64,000 nt of DNA, from assembly GCF_014268275.3 (NCBI RefSeq), contig NZ_CP077084.1, forward strand, positions 992,001 to 1,056,000. The letters are read 5' to 3'. This DNA is from Pseudomonas tritici (GTDB lineage: Bacteria; Pseudomonadota; Gammaproteobacteria; Pseudomonadales; Pseudomonadaceae). Each line of letters opens with the position of its first letter. The stretch's first letter is position 1. The translations under genes were made by a program, and so were the position numbers. The notes beneath the pieces were generated by a model. The model searched no databases. It was not told where the DNA came from and saw only the letters and a program-made list of their open reading frames with translations. Positions 1 through 11,400 of the stretch are shown here, in pieces.

Positions 1-971
1 GCGGCTTGTGCGTCTTCCACCAGGCGGATGATCCGCGCCAGCACGCTTTCGGCGCCGAGGGCCAGCGTGCGCACCAACAGGCGGCCTTCACCGTTGATGG
101 CGCCGCCGGTGACTTTATCGCCGGTCTGCTTGGGCACCGGCAGGCTTTCGCCGCTGATCAAGGCTTCATCGGCATGGCTTTGACCGTCCACCACTTCGCC
201 GTCCACCGGGAAGCGTTCGCCGGGTTTGACCAGCACCAAGTCATTGAGCTTCAAAGCGCTGATGGCGACGTCTTCTTCGCGACCGTCGAGCACTCGAATC
301 GCCCGTTCGGGACGCAGGGCTTCCAGGGCGCGGATGGCGCTGGCGGTCTGGCGTTTGGCACGGCTCTCCAGGTATTTACCCAGCAGCACCAGCGCGATCA
401 CCACCGCCGAGGCTTCGAAGTACAGGTGCGGCGCCATGCCTGGGTGGGCCGTGAGCCATTCATAAATGCTCAGGCCGTACCCGGCGCTGGTGCCGATGGC
501 CACCAGCAGGTCCATATTGCCAGCGCCGGCCCGCACGGCTTTCCAGGCAGCGATATAGAAGCGCGCGCCAAAGATGAATTGCACCGGTGTGGCCAGGGCG
601 AACTGCGCCCAGGCGGGCAACATCCAGTGCAGGCCAAAAGGTTCCACCAACATGGGCAGCACCAACGGCAGTGCCAGCAGGATCGCCAGCAGCAACGCCC
701 AACGCTCGCGATGCAGGCGCTGGGCTTGATTGGCTTCGGTGGCCGTTTCGCTTTGGGGCAGGGTGGCGGTGTAGCCGGCCTTGTCGACGGCGGCGATCAG
801 CACGCTGGCGTCCATTTGGCCAAGCACTTCAACATGGGCACGTTCGTTGGCCAGGTTGACGCTGACGCTTTGCACCCCCGGCACTTTGCCCAGCGCGCGC
901 TCGACCCGGCCGGCACAGCTGGCGCAGGTCATGCCGCTGATGGGCAGGTCAAAGGTGGTGGATCCATTCAT
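1..971 (-). CDS. copA: Copper-translocating P1B-type ATPase, N-terminal part (runs off the window)
   Basis: This is the N-terminal ~323 residues of a copper-exporting P-type ATPase of the inner membrane; the rest lies left of the window. The protein opens with a heavy-metal domain carrying GMTCASC near residue 15. Hydrophobic helices follow, then an actuator domain with the SGES loop ([10 protein letters not shown]). The ATG at 971 lies just downstream of a MerR-type promoter (1001-1031), which fits CueR control. copZ and a secreted small protein lie alongside, forming a copper-tolerance cluster. The family assignment is secure; cation preference (Cu+ rather than Ag+) is inferred. Confidence 0.95.
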   Translation of the reverse strand, partial: MNGSTTFDLPISGMTCASCAGRVERALGKVPGVQSVSVNLANERAHVEVLGQMDASVLIAAVDKAGYTATLPQSETATEANQAQRLHRERWALLLAILLALPLVLPMLVEPFGLHWMLPAWAQFALATPVQFIFGARFYIAAWKAVRAGAGNMDLLVAIGTSAGYGLSIYEWLTAHPGMAPHLYFEASAVVIALVLLGKYLESRAKRQTASAIRALEALRPERAIRVLDGREEDVAISALKLNDLVLVKPGERFPVDGEVVDGQSHADEALISGESLPVPKQTGDKVTGGAINGEGRLLVRTLALGAESVLARIIRLVEDAQA

Positions 972-1000
972 GGGGCAGTCCTCCAGGAGAAGTTGCCCCT

Positions 1001-1031
1001 AGGATCAACCTTGACCTGTGGGGAAGGTCAA
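1001..1031 (-). promoter_or_regulatory. CueR-type copper promoter of copA
   Basis: On the minus strand TTGACC (1031-1026) is followed by a dyad of the ACCTTCCCC...AAGGT type and a poor -10 (GATCCT or TGATCC) after an over-long 18-19 bp spacer. Over-long spacers with a central dyad are the hallmark of promoters activated by MerR/CueR regulators. It lies about 30-60 bp upstream of the copA ATG and just after the stop of the neighbouring gene. Confidence 0.75.
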
Positions 1032-1037
1032 GCGCCG

Positions 1038-1418
1038 TTAATATTCCAGTGCGGCGGGTTTGAGGTACATGCCGTCCGGGCCCTGGGCGATACGCAATTT
1101 GCGCACGTCACCGACCTTGAGCGTGATGTTCTGCGCGGGAGGCGCGAGCAGGCCTGGCAGGCAACCTGGGGATTGGCCCGGTAGCAGCTTCAAGCGCAAC
1201 GACAGATTGCCCGCCGGCAGGTTGAACGACGTGGCTTGCTCCTGGAACAACCGGCCGGCCAGTTGATCATTCAGGTATAGGCCGATCTCGCAGTTGGTCG
1301 GCACTTCCAGGCGTTCCCGGGAAATGATCAGCACCGCATAGTCTTCTGCGGCAACGGCCTGGGGCGCAGCGGCAGACAAGCTCATCAGGCCGGCAAGGGC
1401 AAAAAAAGACCAGCGCAT
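1038..1418 (-). CDS. Small secreted protein of the copper cluster
   Basis: The 126-residue product starts at the ATG at 1418 with a typical signal peptide (MRWSFFALAGLMSLSAAAPQ, cleavage probably after AVA near residue 24), so it should be periplasmic. The mature part has two cysteines (NCEIGLY and PGCLPG) and looks beta-rich. I do not recognise a named domain. It lies between copA and copZ in the same direction as copA. An ORF start further upstream (1604) would run through the divergent copZ promoter and is unlikely. Confidence 0.7.
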   Translation of the reverse strand: MRWSFFALAGLMSLSAAAPQAVAAEDYAVLIISRERLEVPTNCEIGLYLNDQLAGRLFQEQATSFNLPAGNLSLRLKLLPGQSPGCLPGLLAPPAQNITLKVGDVRKLRIAQGPDGMYLKPAALEY

Positions 1419-1505
1419 GGCGAATGCTCCGTGGTTTGAATCGAAGAGGAATGAAGCTTGGCCTTTGAGGCCGCCAAATACCAGCCCGGCAGAAGTTTTC
1501 AGAAC

Positions 1506-1536
1506 TTGACCTTGCCATCGTGGCAAGGTCGAGACT
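1506..1536 (+). promoter_or_regulatory. CueR-type copper promoter of copZ
   Basis: TTGACC (1506-1511) and GAGACT (1531-1536) are separated by 19 bp. The spacer contains the dyad CCTTGCC-atcgt-GGCAAGG, the classical CueR operator. It reads toward copZ, whose ATG is 30 bp downstream. Confidence 0.85.
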
Positions 1537-1565
1537 GGGTTCAACCTCATCAAAGGAGTCATGTC

Positions 1566-1763
1566 ATGCAAGTATTCAGCGTTGAAGGAATGACCTGCGG
1601 CCATTGCGTTCGAGCGGTGACCCAGGCGCTGCAGAGCCAGGACCCGGCGGCCAGCGTAAAGGTCGACCTGGCGGCAAAGGAGGTCGGCGTCGAGAGCCGC
1701 CTGTCTGCCGACCAGGTGATCAGCCTGATCACGGAAGAAGGCTACAGCGCCAAGCTTGCCTGA
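1566..1763 (+). CDS. copZ: CopZ-type copper chaperone
   Basis: The 65-residue product is a single heavy-metal-associated domain with the metal site GMTCGHC at residues 8-14. It is the normal length for CopZ/Atx1-like cytosolic chaperones that hand Cu+ to CopA. The ATG at 1566 follows AAAGGAG with correct spacing. It is preceded by its own CueR-type promoter and lies divergent from the secreted protein and copA. Confidence 0.93.
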   Translation: MQVFSVEGMTCGHCVRAVTQALQSQDPAASVKVDLAAKEVGVESRLSADQVISLITEEGYSAKLA

Positions 1764-1848
1764 CGGGTAAAAATAGTTAGCGAGCTATCGTGTTCAATGC
1801 GCCCAAGCGCGGCTAGACTGTCGGGCTGCCGTTTGACTTGGGTGCCCG

Positions 1849-3042
1849 ATGAACCTTCGCATAATCCTGATTCTGGGCGCCTTGAGCGCCTTCGCTCCGT
1901 TGGCGATCGATTTTTACCTGCCGGGCTTCCCGGCAATGGCCAAGGCCTTTGCCACCGATGAAAAACACATCCAGCTGACCCTGGCGGTGTACTTCGCTGG
2001 CCTGGCCATCGGCCAGTTGATCTATGGCCCACTCGCGGACCGCTTTGGTCGACGCGGCCCGCTGCTCAGTGGTGTCACTCTGTTTACGCTGGCCTCCTTT
2101 GCCTGCGCCTTCGCGCCATCCCTGGAATGGCTGATCGGCGCGCGTTTCGTGCAGGCCCTCGGTGGCTGCGCCGGCATGGTGATTTCCCGCGCGGTGGTCA
2201 GCGACAAATGCGATGCGGTGGGCTCGGCCAAAGTGTTTTCCCAATTGATGCTGGTCACCGGCCTGGCGCCGATCCTCGCGCCGCTGGCTGGCGGTGTGAT
2301 GGTGGGATTATGGGGCTGGCAGTCGATTTTCCTGGCGCTGTCGATATTCAGCGTGATGGCGGCAATCGCCGTGGCGATCGGGCTGCCGGAAACCTTTCCG
2401 GCCCATCAGCCGCGCCAGCCGTTGTCCGGGTCGTTACGTCGCTACGGCTCGCTGTTGTCCGATCGGGTTTACCTGGGTTACGCGCTCACCGGCGGTATTT
2501 CGATTGCCGGGATGTTTGCCTACATTGCCGGTTCACCGTTCGTGTTTATCCAACTCTACGGCGTGCCAGCCGAGCATTACGGCTGGCTGTTTGGCTCTAA
2601 TGCCGCAGGCTTTATCCTGGTGGCACAGGTGAATGCGCGGTTGCTGGCCAAGCGTGGCCCGGCGTACCTGCTGTCGCGCAGTGTGTGGGTTTACCTGTTG
2701 GCGGCGTTGACGCTGCTCGGCATCACGGCCTTACGCACCGAAGCGCTGTGGCCGTTGCTGGTGCCGCTGTTTATCTGCATCGCGAGCCTGGGCTGCATTT
2801 TGCCCAATACCTCGGCGTGTGCCATGGGCGGGCAGGGTGCACGCGCCGGTAGCGCGTCGGCGCTGCTCGGGTGCATTCAGTTTGGCGTGGCGGCGGGCGC
2901 TGCTTCATTAGTGGGTCTGCTGCACGACGGCACGGCGATGCCGATGGCCATCGTCATCAGCCTGTGCGGTGTATTGGCGGTAACGATTGCGATGTCGACC
3001 CAGCGCCTGCAACGGGCGAGGGCCGAGCAGGCGCAGGGCTGA
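1849..3042 (+). CDS. Bcr/CflA family multidrug efflux transporter (MFS)
   Basis: The 397-residue protein has twelve predicted membrane segments. It carries the MFS motif A after TM2 (GPLADRFGRRGPLL) and the early motif FAPLAIDFYLPGFPAM typical of the Bcr/CflA (12-TMS drug:H+ antiporter) subfamily. Length is normal. It would sit in the inner membrane and export drugs or small metabolites. The ATG at 1849 directly follows GGGTGCCCG. Confidence 0.9.
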   Translation: MNLRIILILGALSAFAPLAIDFYLPGFPAMAKAFATDEKHIQLTLAVYFAGLAIGQLIYGPLADRFGRRGPLLSGVTLFTLASFACAFAPSLEWLIGARFVQALGGCAGMVISRAVVSDKCDAVGSAKVFSQLMLVTGLAPILAPLAGGVMVGLWGWQSIFLALSIFSVMAAIAVAIGLPETFPAHQPRQPLSGSLRRYGSLLSDRVYLGYALTGGISIAGMFAYIAGSPFVFIQLYGVPAEHYGWLFGSNAAGFILVAQVNARLLAKRGPAYLLSRSVWVYLLAALTLLGITALRTEALWPLLVPLFICIASLGCILPNTSACAMGGQGARAGSASALLGCIQFGVAAGAASLVGLLHDGTAMPMAIVISLCGVLAVTIAMSTQRLQRARAEQAQG

Positions 3043-3050
3043 AGCGCGGA

Positions 3051-3233
3051 TCAGCCAGCGGCGGAGCGTTGCTGGCTGTTCGGAAAGCGGTGGGGGGCTT
3101 GGATACGGGCTTGCAGGGTGTCGGCAAAGGCACGGGCTTCGGCCTCGGTGCGGAAGGTGAACGCGTCGCCGTCGAGACGAACCTGCCATTTATTGCCTGC
3201 GGATTTTGCTAACGCTTTTATCAGGATCTTCAT
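3051..3233 (-). CDS. Small conserved protein, DUF2188-like
   Basis: The 60-residue product begins MKILIKALAKSAGNKWQVRL and reads as a short beta-beta-alpha protein with an alanine-rich helix (RTEAEARAFADTLQARI). It resembles the small cytosolic DUF2188 class. The ATG at 3233 is chosen because GAGGAAG precedes it; an earlier possible start at 3266 lacks a ribosome site. It is convergent with the MFS gene. Function is unknown. Confidence 0.6.
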   Translation of the reverse strand: MKILIKALAKSAGNKWQVRLDGDAFTFRTEAEARAFADTLQARIQAPHRFPNSQQRSAAG

Positions 3234-3378
3234 TGCTGACTTCCTCACGTAAAAGAATCGTGGCAAAGGCGGCCAATATAAACCCGAATACGCTCACACA
3301 TATGACAAAGATCAACTCTCAGACTAGCGGTGTCGTCCATTACTCACAGGAATAATGGACAACACTGACAGACGTTTT

Positions 3379-4392
3379 TCAGAACCCTTCCAGCACGATC
3401 TTGCCCTTGGCCTTGCCGCTTTCCAGCAGCGCATGGGCACGCCGCAGGTTCGCCGCATTAATCACACCGAAGTGCTCACCCACTGTGGTTTTCAGGGTGC
3501 CTGCGTCGATCAGTTCGGCCACGCGATTGAGCAGGTTGTGCTGTTCGATCATGTCCGGGGTTTCGAACATCGAGCGCGTGTACATGAACTCCCAATGCAG
3601 TGACAGGCTCTTGCGCTTGAGCTTACTGACGTCCAGTGCCTTGGGATCGTCGATCAGCGCGAGCTTGCCCTGGGGTTGCAGGGCTTCGACCAGTTGGTCC
3701 AGGTGATGGTCGGTCTGGGTCAGGCTGGCGACGTGGGTCACTTGCGCGTGGCCGGCTGCTTTCAGCGCTTCGCTCAGCGGTTGGCTGTGATCGATCACCA
3801 GGTCGGCGCCGAGGGCCTTGGCCCATTCCTGGGTTTCCGGGCGCGAAGCGGTGCCGATCACTTTCAAGGCGGTGAGCTGGCTGGCCAACTGGGTCAGGAT
3901 CGATCCTACGCCACCCGCGGCGCCGACGATCAGCAGGCTCTGGCCTTCATCCTGTTTGCCTTCACGCACTTGCAGGCGTTCGAACAGCAGTTCCCAGGCG
4001 GTGATGGCGGTCAGTGGCAGGGCGGCAGCGTCGGCAAAACCCAGGCTTTTCGGCATGTGCCCGACGATGCGTTCGTCCACGGTGTGCAATTCGCTGTTGC
4101 CCCCCGGGCGTACCAGAGAGCCGGCGTAGAACACCTTGTCACCGGCCTTGAACAGCGTCACTTCGCTGCCGACAGCCTTGACCACGCCAGCCACGTCCCA
4201 GCCCAGCACCTTGGCGGCGCCGTTTTCCGGGGCGACGTTCTGGCGCACTTTGGTGTCCACCGGGTTGACCGAGATGGCTTTGACTTCCACCAGCAGGTCA
4301 CGCGGGCCGGCGACGGGCGCTGGCAACTCAATGTCTTGCAGGGCGTTCGGGTCGTTGATCGGCAGCGAGGCGTAGTAGGCAATGGCTTTCAT
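3379..4392 (-). CDS. Zinc-type alcohol dehydrogenase-like / quinone oxidoreductase family protein
   Basis: The 337-residue MDR-superfamily oxidoreductase has an N-terminal GroES-like domain (AGPRDLLVEVKAISVNPVDTKVR; GWDVAGVV) and a Rossmann domain with the nucleotide motif GAAGGVGSILTQLASQL. Structural zinc cysteines are absent, as in the quinone-reductase branch, so NADPH-dependent reduction of an enone or quinone is likely. A quinol monooxygenase-like gene lies 26 bp upstream in the same direction and a divergent LysR gene follows. Confidence 0.88.
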   Translation of the reverse strand: MKAIAYYASLPINDPNALQDIELPAPVAGPRDLLVEVKAISVNPVDTKVRQNVAPENGAAKVLGWDVAGVVKAVGSEVTLFKAGDKVFYAGSLVRPGGNSELHTVDERIVGHMPKSLGFADAAALPLTAITAWELLFERLQVREGKQDEGQSLLIVGAAGGVGSILTQLASQLTALKVIGTASRPETQEWAKALGADLVIDHSQPLSEALKAAGHAQVTHVASLTQTDHHLDQLVEALQPQGKLALIDDPKALDVSKLKRKSLSLHWEFMYTRSMFETPDMIEQHNLLNRVAELIDAGTLKTTVGEHFGVINAANLRRAHALLESGKAKGKIVLEGF

Positions 4393-4418
4393 GATGGCTC
4401 CAGGAAAAGGGCGGGTGA

Positions 4419-4712
4419 TCAGGCAAGAAACTTCAGGCGCTTGAGGTCGAAGTGTTCGATCACATCAGCGGCCTTGGCGCGAAAGCTCTGGATGTGCGCG
4501 CTCTGGTCGTGGTCGGCCAGTGCTGCGTCGTCGCTCCAGCGTTCGAGCATGTAGAAGGTTTCGGGGTGTTGCAGGTCCTGGTGCAGGTCGTACTGCTCAC
4601 AACCGGCCTCAAGGCGGGTGGGTTCCAGCAGGCCGCGCAGCAAGGTTTCCAAGGTGGCCTGCTGGCCGGGTTTGGCGATCAGCGTGGCGATGACGTTAAA
4701 GGCAGTGGACAT
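4419..4712 (-). CDS. Antibiotic biosynthesis monooxygenase (ABM) domain protein, putative quinol monooxygenase
   Basis: The 97-residue protein is a single ABM/dimeric alpha-beta barrel domain (FNVIATLIAKPGQQATLETLL; EAGCEQYDLHQDLQHPETFYMLERW). Such proteins are small cytosolic quinol oxygenases of the YgiN type. The ATG at 4712 follows CTGGAG at good spacing; a TTG two codons earlier is less likely. It forms an operon with the oxidoreductase and is divergent from the LysR gene, which probably regulates the pair. Confidence 0.85.
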   Translation of the reverse strand: MSTAFNVIATLIAKPGQQATLETLLRGLLEPTRLEAGCEQYDLHQDLQHPETFYMLERWSDDAALADHDQSAHIQSFRAKAADVIEHFDLKRLKFLA

Positions 4713-4830
4713 ATTCAACTCCAGATACGTAATGAACGGGATGCACGGATGATTGGCTATTTCCCCAGGAGATAAAAGCCGCTAAAACAAAGGTCTGTTT
4801 CAACCAAATTTTGATAATGAGCGGGAATGC

Positions 4831-5757
4831 ATGCTGCGTTTTGATGATTTGCAGTTGTTTGTGCGTGCGGCGGACCTGGGTAGCCTGTCCGCTGCCGCAC
4901 GGGTGATGGACCTGTCGCCTGCGGTAGCCAGTGCCGCGCTCAAGCGCATCGAACAGCAACTGGGCACGCGCTTGCTGGCGCGCTCTACCCGCAGCCTGCG
5001 CTTGACGGCTGAAGGCGACGGTTTCCTGGAATATGCTCGCGCCGCGTTGAGCTCGCTGGATGAAGGGCGGCGCTTATTGGCCAGCGGCCAGGACCATGTC
5101 AGTGGCGTGCTCCAGCTGTCGGCGCCTTCCGATTTCGGGCGTAACCAATTGCTGCCGTGGCTGGATGAATTCCAGCATGAGCACCCGCAACTGAGCGTGC
5201 GCCTGTTGTTGGGTGATCGAATTGCCGACTTGTTCCGCCAGCCGGTGGACATCGCCCTACGCTACGGTGAACCCGAGGATTCCAGCCTTGTCGCGCTCCC
5301 CGTCGCGCTGGAAAACGTTCGCGTGTTATGCGCTTCCCCCAGCTATCTCGCGCGGTTTGGCGAGCCTCGGCAGTTGGAGCAACTGGCCCAGCACAATTGC
5401 CTGCTGTACATGCTCGGTAGCCGGGTCCACGACCACTGGACTTTTCACGACGGTAAACGCGACGTCAGCCTGACCGTCTCCGGCGACCGTTTCAGTGACG
5501 ATGCCGACGTAGTCCGCCGCTGGGCGGTGGCGGGTGTAGGCATTGCCTACAAGTCCTGGCTGGATGTGAGTACTGACGTGCTGGCCGGGCGCCTGCGCTT
5601 GATCCTGCCTGAGCTGCGCGGTGAGCGTACGCCACTCAATCTGCTGTGTGCTCATCGCGCGCAACTGAGCAAACCCATCAACCTGTTGCGGGAAATGCTC
5701 GTGTCCCGTTGTGCGATGTTGACTGCCCAATTACCGGAGCCATTGAGCGCGACGTAA
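4831..5757 (+). CDS. LysR-family transcriptional regulator
   Basis: The 308-residue regulator has an N-terminal winged HTH (DDLQLFVRAADLGSLSAAAR, residues ~5-24) and a C-terminal periplasmic-binding-like effector domain. It belongs to the CrgA/DmlR-like branch. It is divergent from the ABM and oxidoreductase genes across a 118-bp intergenic region. By the usual LysR logic it controls them, but no inducer can be read from the sequence. Confidence 0.92.
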   Translation: MLRFDDLQLFVRAADLGSLSAAARVMDLSPAVASAALKRIEQQLGTRLLARSTRSLRLTAEGDGFLEYARAALSSLDEGRRLLASGQDHVSGVLQLSAPSDFGRNQLLPWLDEFQHEHPQLSVRLLLGDRIADLFRQPVDIALRYGEPEDSSLVALPVALENVRVLCASPSYLARFGEPRQLEQLAQHNCLLYMLGSRVHDHWTFHDGKRDVSLTVSGDRFSDDADVVRRWAVAGVGIAYKSWLDVSTDVLAGRLRLILPELRGERTPLNLLCAHRAQLSKPINLLREMLVSRCAMLTAQLPEPLSAT

Positions 5758-5894
5758 CGGCCTCCATCAAAGCAGGAAATTTCACTCAGATACCGTCCCT
5801 ATCTACGCTGTCAGACGCCGTGGAACCGGCGATTTACGGCCCTATACTTTGGCGCCAACCTCAGTAGAAAAATAAATCGACAGGGAGTGAAAAG

Positions 5895-6584
5895 ATGGAA
5901 GTGGCACCTTGCATCAGTCAGATCGCCAGCTTGCTCGCCGAGCCCAAACGCACCGCCATGCTGTGGGCCTTGATGGATGGCTCGGCCAAATCGCCGGTTG
6001 AGTTGGCAACGCTCGCCGGGTTGTCTCCGACATCCGCCAATGCGCACTTGGCGCGAATGACCGCAGGTGGTTTGCTGCGGGTTGAGGCCCGGCGTGGCAA
6101 GCGTTTGTTTCGTGTTGCGGCACCTGATGTCAGCGCTGCCATCGATGCCTTGGCCAGAACCACCATGGCGTGTGTTGCACGCAGCGCGCCGGGCGTAACA
6201 GCGGCGGCCCTGGTTGCTCCGCCGCTGTTACGCCATGCCCGGTTGTGCCACGGCCACCTCGGCGGGGAGCTGGGGGCGCAGCTGTATCAACATCTGTTGG
6301 AGGCGGGGTGGATCGAGCGCTATGAGTTGCGTACCGACATTACGGTCAAAGGCGCGCAGCACTTGGCCGGCCTGGGTATTTTCATTCAGGCATTGGCATC
6401 GCCGCTGGTGTGTAGCTGTTTTGACTGGAGCCAGCAGCAACCGCACCTGGGCGGTGCGTTGGGGGCAGGGTTGTTGCAACTGTTTTTGCAGTCGAACTGG
6501 ATCAGTGTGATCAACGAGTCGCAGGCCTTGCAGGTGCACGCTATCGGGCAGCGGGAAATCGCCCGATTCACCCTGGCTGGGTGA
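5895..6584 (+). CDS. ArsR-family HTH regulator with C-terminal extension
   Basis: The 229-residue protein has an ArsR-type winged HTH at residues ~5-85 (IASLLAEPKRTAMLWALMDG; ELATLAGLSPTSANAHLARM). Its C-terminal half carries scattered His and Cys residues (HARLCHGHLGGELG; CSCFDW) that could bind metal or a cofactor. This is the architecture of the longer, Gram-negative ArsR-like regulators. It stands alone. Start ATG follows AGGGAGTGAAAAG. Confidence 0.85.
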   Translation: MEVAPCISQIASLLAEPKRTAMLWALMDGSAKSPVELATLAGLSPTSANAHLARMTAGGLLRVEARRGKRLFRVAAPDVSAAIDALARTTMACVARSAPGVTAAALVAPPLLRHARLCHGHLGGELGAQLYQHLLEAGWIERYELRTDITVKGAQHLAGLGIFIQALASPLVCSCFDWSQQQPHLGGALGAGLLQLFLQSNWISVINESQALQVHAIGQREIARFTLAG

Positions 6585-6612
6585 GGTGTTGACGTGAGAT
6601 CGATGAATTGAA

Positions 6613-6719
6613 TGTGGGAGCCGGGCTTGTCGAACCGTCGAACCGCCGCGATAGCGGTGTGCCAGGCAATAAATTGCTCACTGATACACCTCTATCGCAG
6701 GCAAGCCAGCTCCCACATG
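6613..6719. repeat. Pseudomonas REP inverted pair
   Basis: TGTGGGAGCCGGGCTTG at the left and CAAGCCAGCTCCCACA at the right are near-perfect inverted copies of the short extragenic REP repeat common in the P. fluorescens group. They sit in the gap between two convergent genes, the usual place, and could act as a bidirectional transcription stop or mRNA-end hairpin. Confidence 0.85.
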
Positions 6720-6738
6720 TTGGACTGCGTTCAGTCAG

Positions 6739-7695
<957 letters not shown>

Positions 7696-7886
7696 CTAAA
7701 TTCTCATCAGGTGCAATGGCGACATTCTACAGGCCATAGCTGAAATAATCGGTAAAACCTGACCAGCAGGAGAGTTTTGGTTTTATTCATGCAAGAACCC
7801 TCTCAACTAAGATGTAACGAAACGTTAGCGACACCGCGCAGTCTGTACCCCATCAATGACAGATTTGCCGTACTAAAAGGCCCGAA

Positions 7887-8209
7887 ATGCTTACCTCACT
7901 CAAGCAAGAAAAATTCATGCTGCTGGCGCTGATTGCCGCCATCGCCGCCTACCCGCTGGAGCACTGGATGCTGCACAGCGGACAAATGGTGGCGCTGCTG
8001 GCTGGCGCGGCACTCATTGGCTTTATTGTGATGGCGTCGATGCGCGTTGCCCATCACGCCGAGCAACTCGCGGAAAAAGTCGGCGACCCCTACGGCACCA
8101 TGATCCTCACCCTCGCCGCCGTGCTCGTGGAGGTGGTGATCCTGGCGATCATGATGAGCAACGAGCCTTCGCCCACCCTGGTGCGCGACACCATTTACTC
8201 GGCGGTGAT
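7887..8209 (+). pseudogene. chaA: ChaA-type cation/proton antiporter, 5' fragment (split by the island)
   Basis: The first ~108 residues match the start of ChaA/y4hA Ca2+(Na+,K+)/H+ antiporters. Three membrane segments are visible (FMLLALIAAIAAYPLEHWML; MVALLAGAALIGFIVMASM; TLAAVLVEVVILAIMM) and the characteristic acidic helix is present. The reading frame continues with three foreign codons to a TAG at 8214-8216 supplied by the island end. The remaining gene resumes in phase at 63736. The host gene is therefore interrupted unless the island excises. Confidence 0.9.
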
Positions 8210-8220
8210 TTTCTAGACAC
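8209..8220 (+). repeat. Left terminal inverted repeat / attL arm
   Basis: TTTTCTAGACAC is the perfect reverse complement of 63719-63730. It overlaps the junction with chaA and supplies the in-frame TAG stop. Confidence 0.85.
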
Positions 8221-8232
8221 ACTCCGCTTTGG

Positions 8233-8254
8233 TGTCAAAGCCCTTAGGCTTTGA
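8233..8254. other. Perfect hairpin at the left island end
   Basis: GTCAAAGCC-CTTA-GGCTTTGAC forms a 9-bp stem with a 4-nt loop. It lies between the island terminus and the hexanucleotide repeat and has no T-run on either side. It could be a recombinase-binding dyad or an mRNA end for the leftward genes; neither role is proven. Confidence 0.55.
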
Positions 8255-8318
<64 letters not shown>

Positions 8319-8465
8319 ATGTGGAAGCTTAAGATCTGCATTTGACTGGGAATGCTCTTGCCTGGGCCTTCCTGGCACACCTCGGTCTATGGCATACCCC
8401 GGAAGCCCGAAAAAGTCTGAGTGATGTCGGCTCACAACTCCAGATGCCGCTCTGTTCGATTTGTA

Positions 8466-11400
8466 TCAATCGTCGGTATCTGCGGGTCTTGCCATCAAAG
8501 CACCTGCGAATTTCTTCATTCTTGCCTTGAAGCCTGTTTTGTTCGAAAGGTCTTTATGCACCTTGGGCAGCCGCTCTTTGAGTTTTGTCACATAGGAGGC
8601 ATAGGTGTCTTTGTGATCCTTAGAGATCGACCAGTCTGCGAGCTGTTCCCATCTGCTATCTAGGAAGTCCGAAGCTAGGGAGGTAGATCCTGGCTCGCGG
8701 TGGAGGAACAAAAGTATTCGGAGTAAGCGGTCTTCCTCAACGGCATTTCGAGGAGCGACACTTGGAAGTAGGGCTCCGAACTCAGACAATATGAATATCG
8801 AGGACTCAACAGCGGTAGCGCTATCATAGATGCAAGCTCTAAGTTCGGTACCGACAATAAACTTAGTGTCCTTGTCGAAAAGATTCAGTACGTTTTTTAT
8901 ATTTCTGAGCGCCGATGGGGAAAGGGCCACGAATGGAGATTGTTTGACCGCAGTCGTAAAGTACGTTGAGATTGCAGAGTGAGCGTTTTTCTCTCCTGCG
9001 AAATCTAGCTTACGAACCGCCATGTGATCCAGCGCATTAGCTACCCTAGGGTTGGGGCTGTTGAATATCGCGAGCCAAGCAGGAGCAGCAATCTCCGGCC
9101 CAAAGTCTCTGTTTAGAATATGTGCTCTGAACGCAAGTAGCATCTTGTTCGATCCGGTGAGGATCTCCTCAAGAAACTGCGGATCTATTTGGTCTAATGT
9201 TGGAATGTTCTGAACCGCTAAAGGAAATGAAGTGAACCATTCTAAAAATTCGCCTTCTTGTAGGCCGGCATCTTCTAACGCTTCGCACAGTTCGGTGTAG
9301 TGTCGGTATACATCAACAGTAAAAATGCTAGCTGCCAGTCTGTCCTTAATCACTCGGACGAGTAACGGAGCCACTAGCTCTCTTGACTCGGGCTGTAGAA
9401 CCAGCGCGAACAGATTACCAGTTGTTATCAAAGCGCCCGTCATCGCATTTAGAAACTCTGGCTCTTGAGCAAAAGCAGATTCTATTTCTGGAATCTCGGC
9501 AAGCTCAGCTCCCATATCCTGTCGGATATATGCAACCGCCATAGCGATCTTTATAAAGTTTGATTTTGTAGAGGATGCGTAGCTCTTGATAAGGGTAGGT
9601 ATGGAGCTAGAGTATTTTTCAAAAAAAGCCAGGCCAAGCCAAGCTCGCTCGTCGGCAGGATCACTGCTAATCGCAGTCGTAATTTCCGCAGCTTGTTCAT
9701 CGTCTAGTTGATAATCGCGCTTCTTTACGGATAGCTTCATTTGCCCGAAGTATTGGTAAAGGCAGTGCACCCACTCATCTTCCGGCAGGGGAGTCATTTC
9801 AAGAGCGACGGTATCATTGGAGATAATCTGTCTAACTGCGTCGACACGGCCCTTCTGGCTGAGAGAAATGCGATTGGTGTCGATTACCAAGAGGTCTGGA
9901 TCCGGAACTAAGGTGTGGAACAGTACCTCAGAGCTATCCATAGTCAGCTCTGGAAATTGATAGTCCAACGCATGGAGATAACTGTCATACAGAGTGATTG
10001 TTTTCTGATATGAGTCATTGGCGTCGGGGTCGAACGCTTGCCTGTTCATCTGCAAGAAAGCGTCGTGGGCAGCTTCAAGCTTTCCATCGAAAATCGTTTT
10101 GCTGACTCCCAGATTAATCAATCCTTTTATAGCCTCAAAATAACCTGTTTCGGGAACGTGACCTTCCAGTAGAGGGCTCTCTGTAAACCGTTTATTGACA
10201 AGAGGAATCAGCGCACCGATGTCGCAGTTCCCTGACGAAGCCGCCTCATGCAGTGTGAGGAATAGATTATTAGGCGAGACTGCACCTTCCAAGCCCCTCA
10301 CAAATGAGTCGGTAAAGCCAAAGTACGGCACTAGCGAAGCTAGTTTTTTTCCGTCCTGAGATTCAATGGCAGTTGCCAAGGGTTGATCAATCAGTTCAGC
10401 GATGGCGATATCAGGAGATGTTTGGAAATGGATCTGGAGAATTTGAATTGGCCAGCCTTGATCCATGTCCTCCCCGAACAGTGTTTGAAGAGTGCGTCTG
10501 GTTCTGACCAGGTTCAAGCTAGTTATCTCTTTTAGCTCTTTTTCATCAGCCTTATCGGTCGGAGTAGCAGAGTCTGTCGCCGGCGCACTTGGCTCCTTTA
10601 GCAACGTCTCTATGGGGATATTGTTGTATTTACAGACCGCGATATAAGCCGCGATGCATACAACGCTTGGCTGCCCGGCTGTAACCAGCATGGTCGTGGC
10701 GATATCGTTAATGAATCTTTTTTGTAAGCGTGGTGTAACTAAGCCTCCTGCCATGGGGCTGTGACGTTGCAAAATGATGCTGCAAGTATCTGCATCGCTT
10801 TGACTCGCTGGGCCGAAGGTCTCAGACCACAGCGCGCGAAATGCATCCTTCCATCCGGATGTGATGATTGGTGGTGTACGAAATACGACAGGGAATTTCT
10901 TAGCGATGAAATCCTTGGAGTCGTAGCTATGCTCAGTATCTCCATTTAGGTATTTCGACACCTTCGTTGAGCAAAAAGGAACAATCACGCTCAGGTTCTC
11001 GGTTCCCGTTACTGATGTGAAGATCTCCAGGTCACTCCATACCGAGCGTAGGACGTCTCGAGGCAGTCGGTCGAGGTTGTCTATCACTATAATGAAATGA
11101 TGCTCTTTAACTGCGTGAAGATGATTTCTTAATGCCCGTTTCAAGTCTAAAGGGCTGACTTCCTTGCTGATCTCAATCGTCTCGGTGATCTGGTCATCCG
11201 AACTCCCTTTGAGGAGGCTGCTGATGTTCCAGCGCTTTTTGCCAGTTTGTTCTTTGCCGTTGAAGAAATATGCGAGGATCAGAATGATAACTGGGGCTAG
11301 GCTAGTGCCTAGGTAGAAGAGATGTTGCCACCAGGGTAACTCTGCACTCGCCCTTAGCTGTGGTAGGTAGTCTCTAATGAACGTAGGGCTGAGCACACCA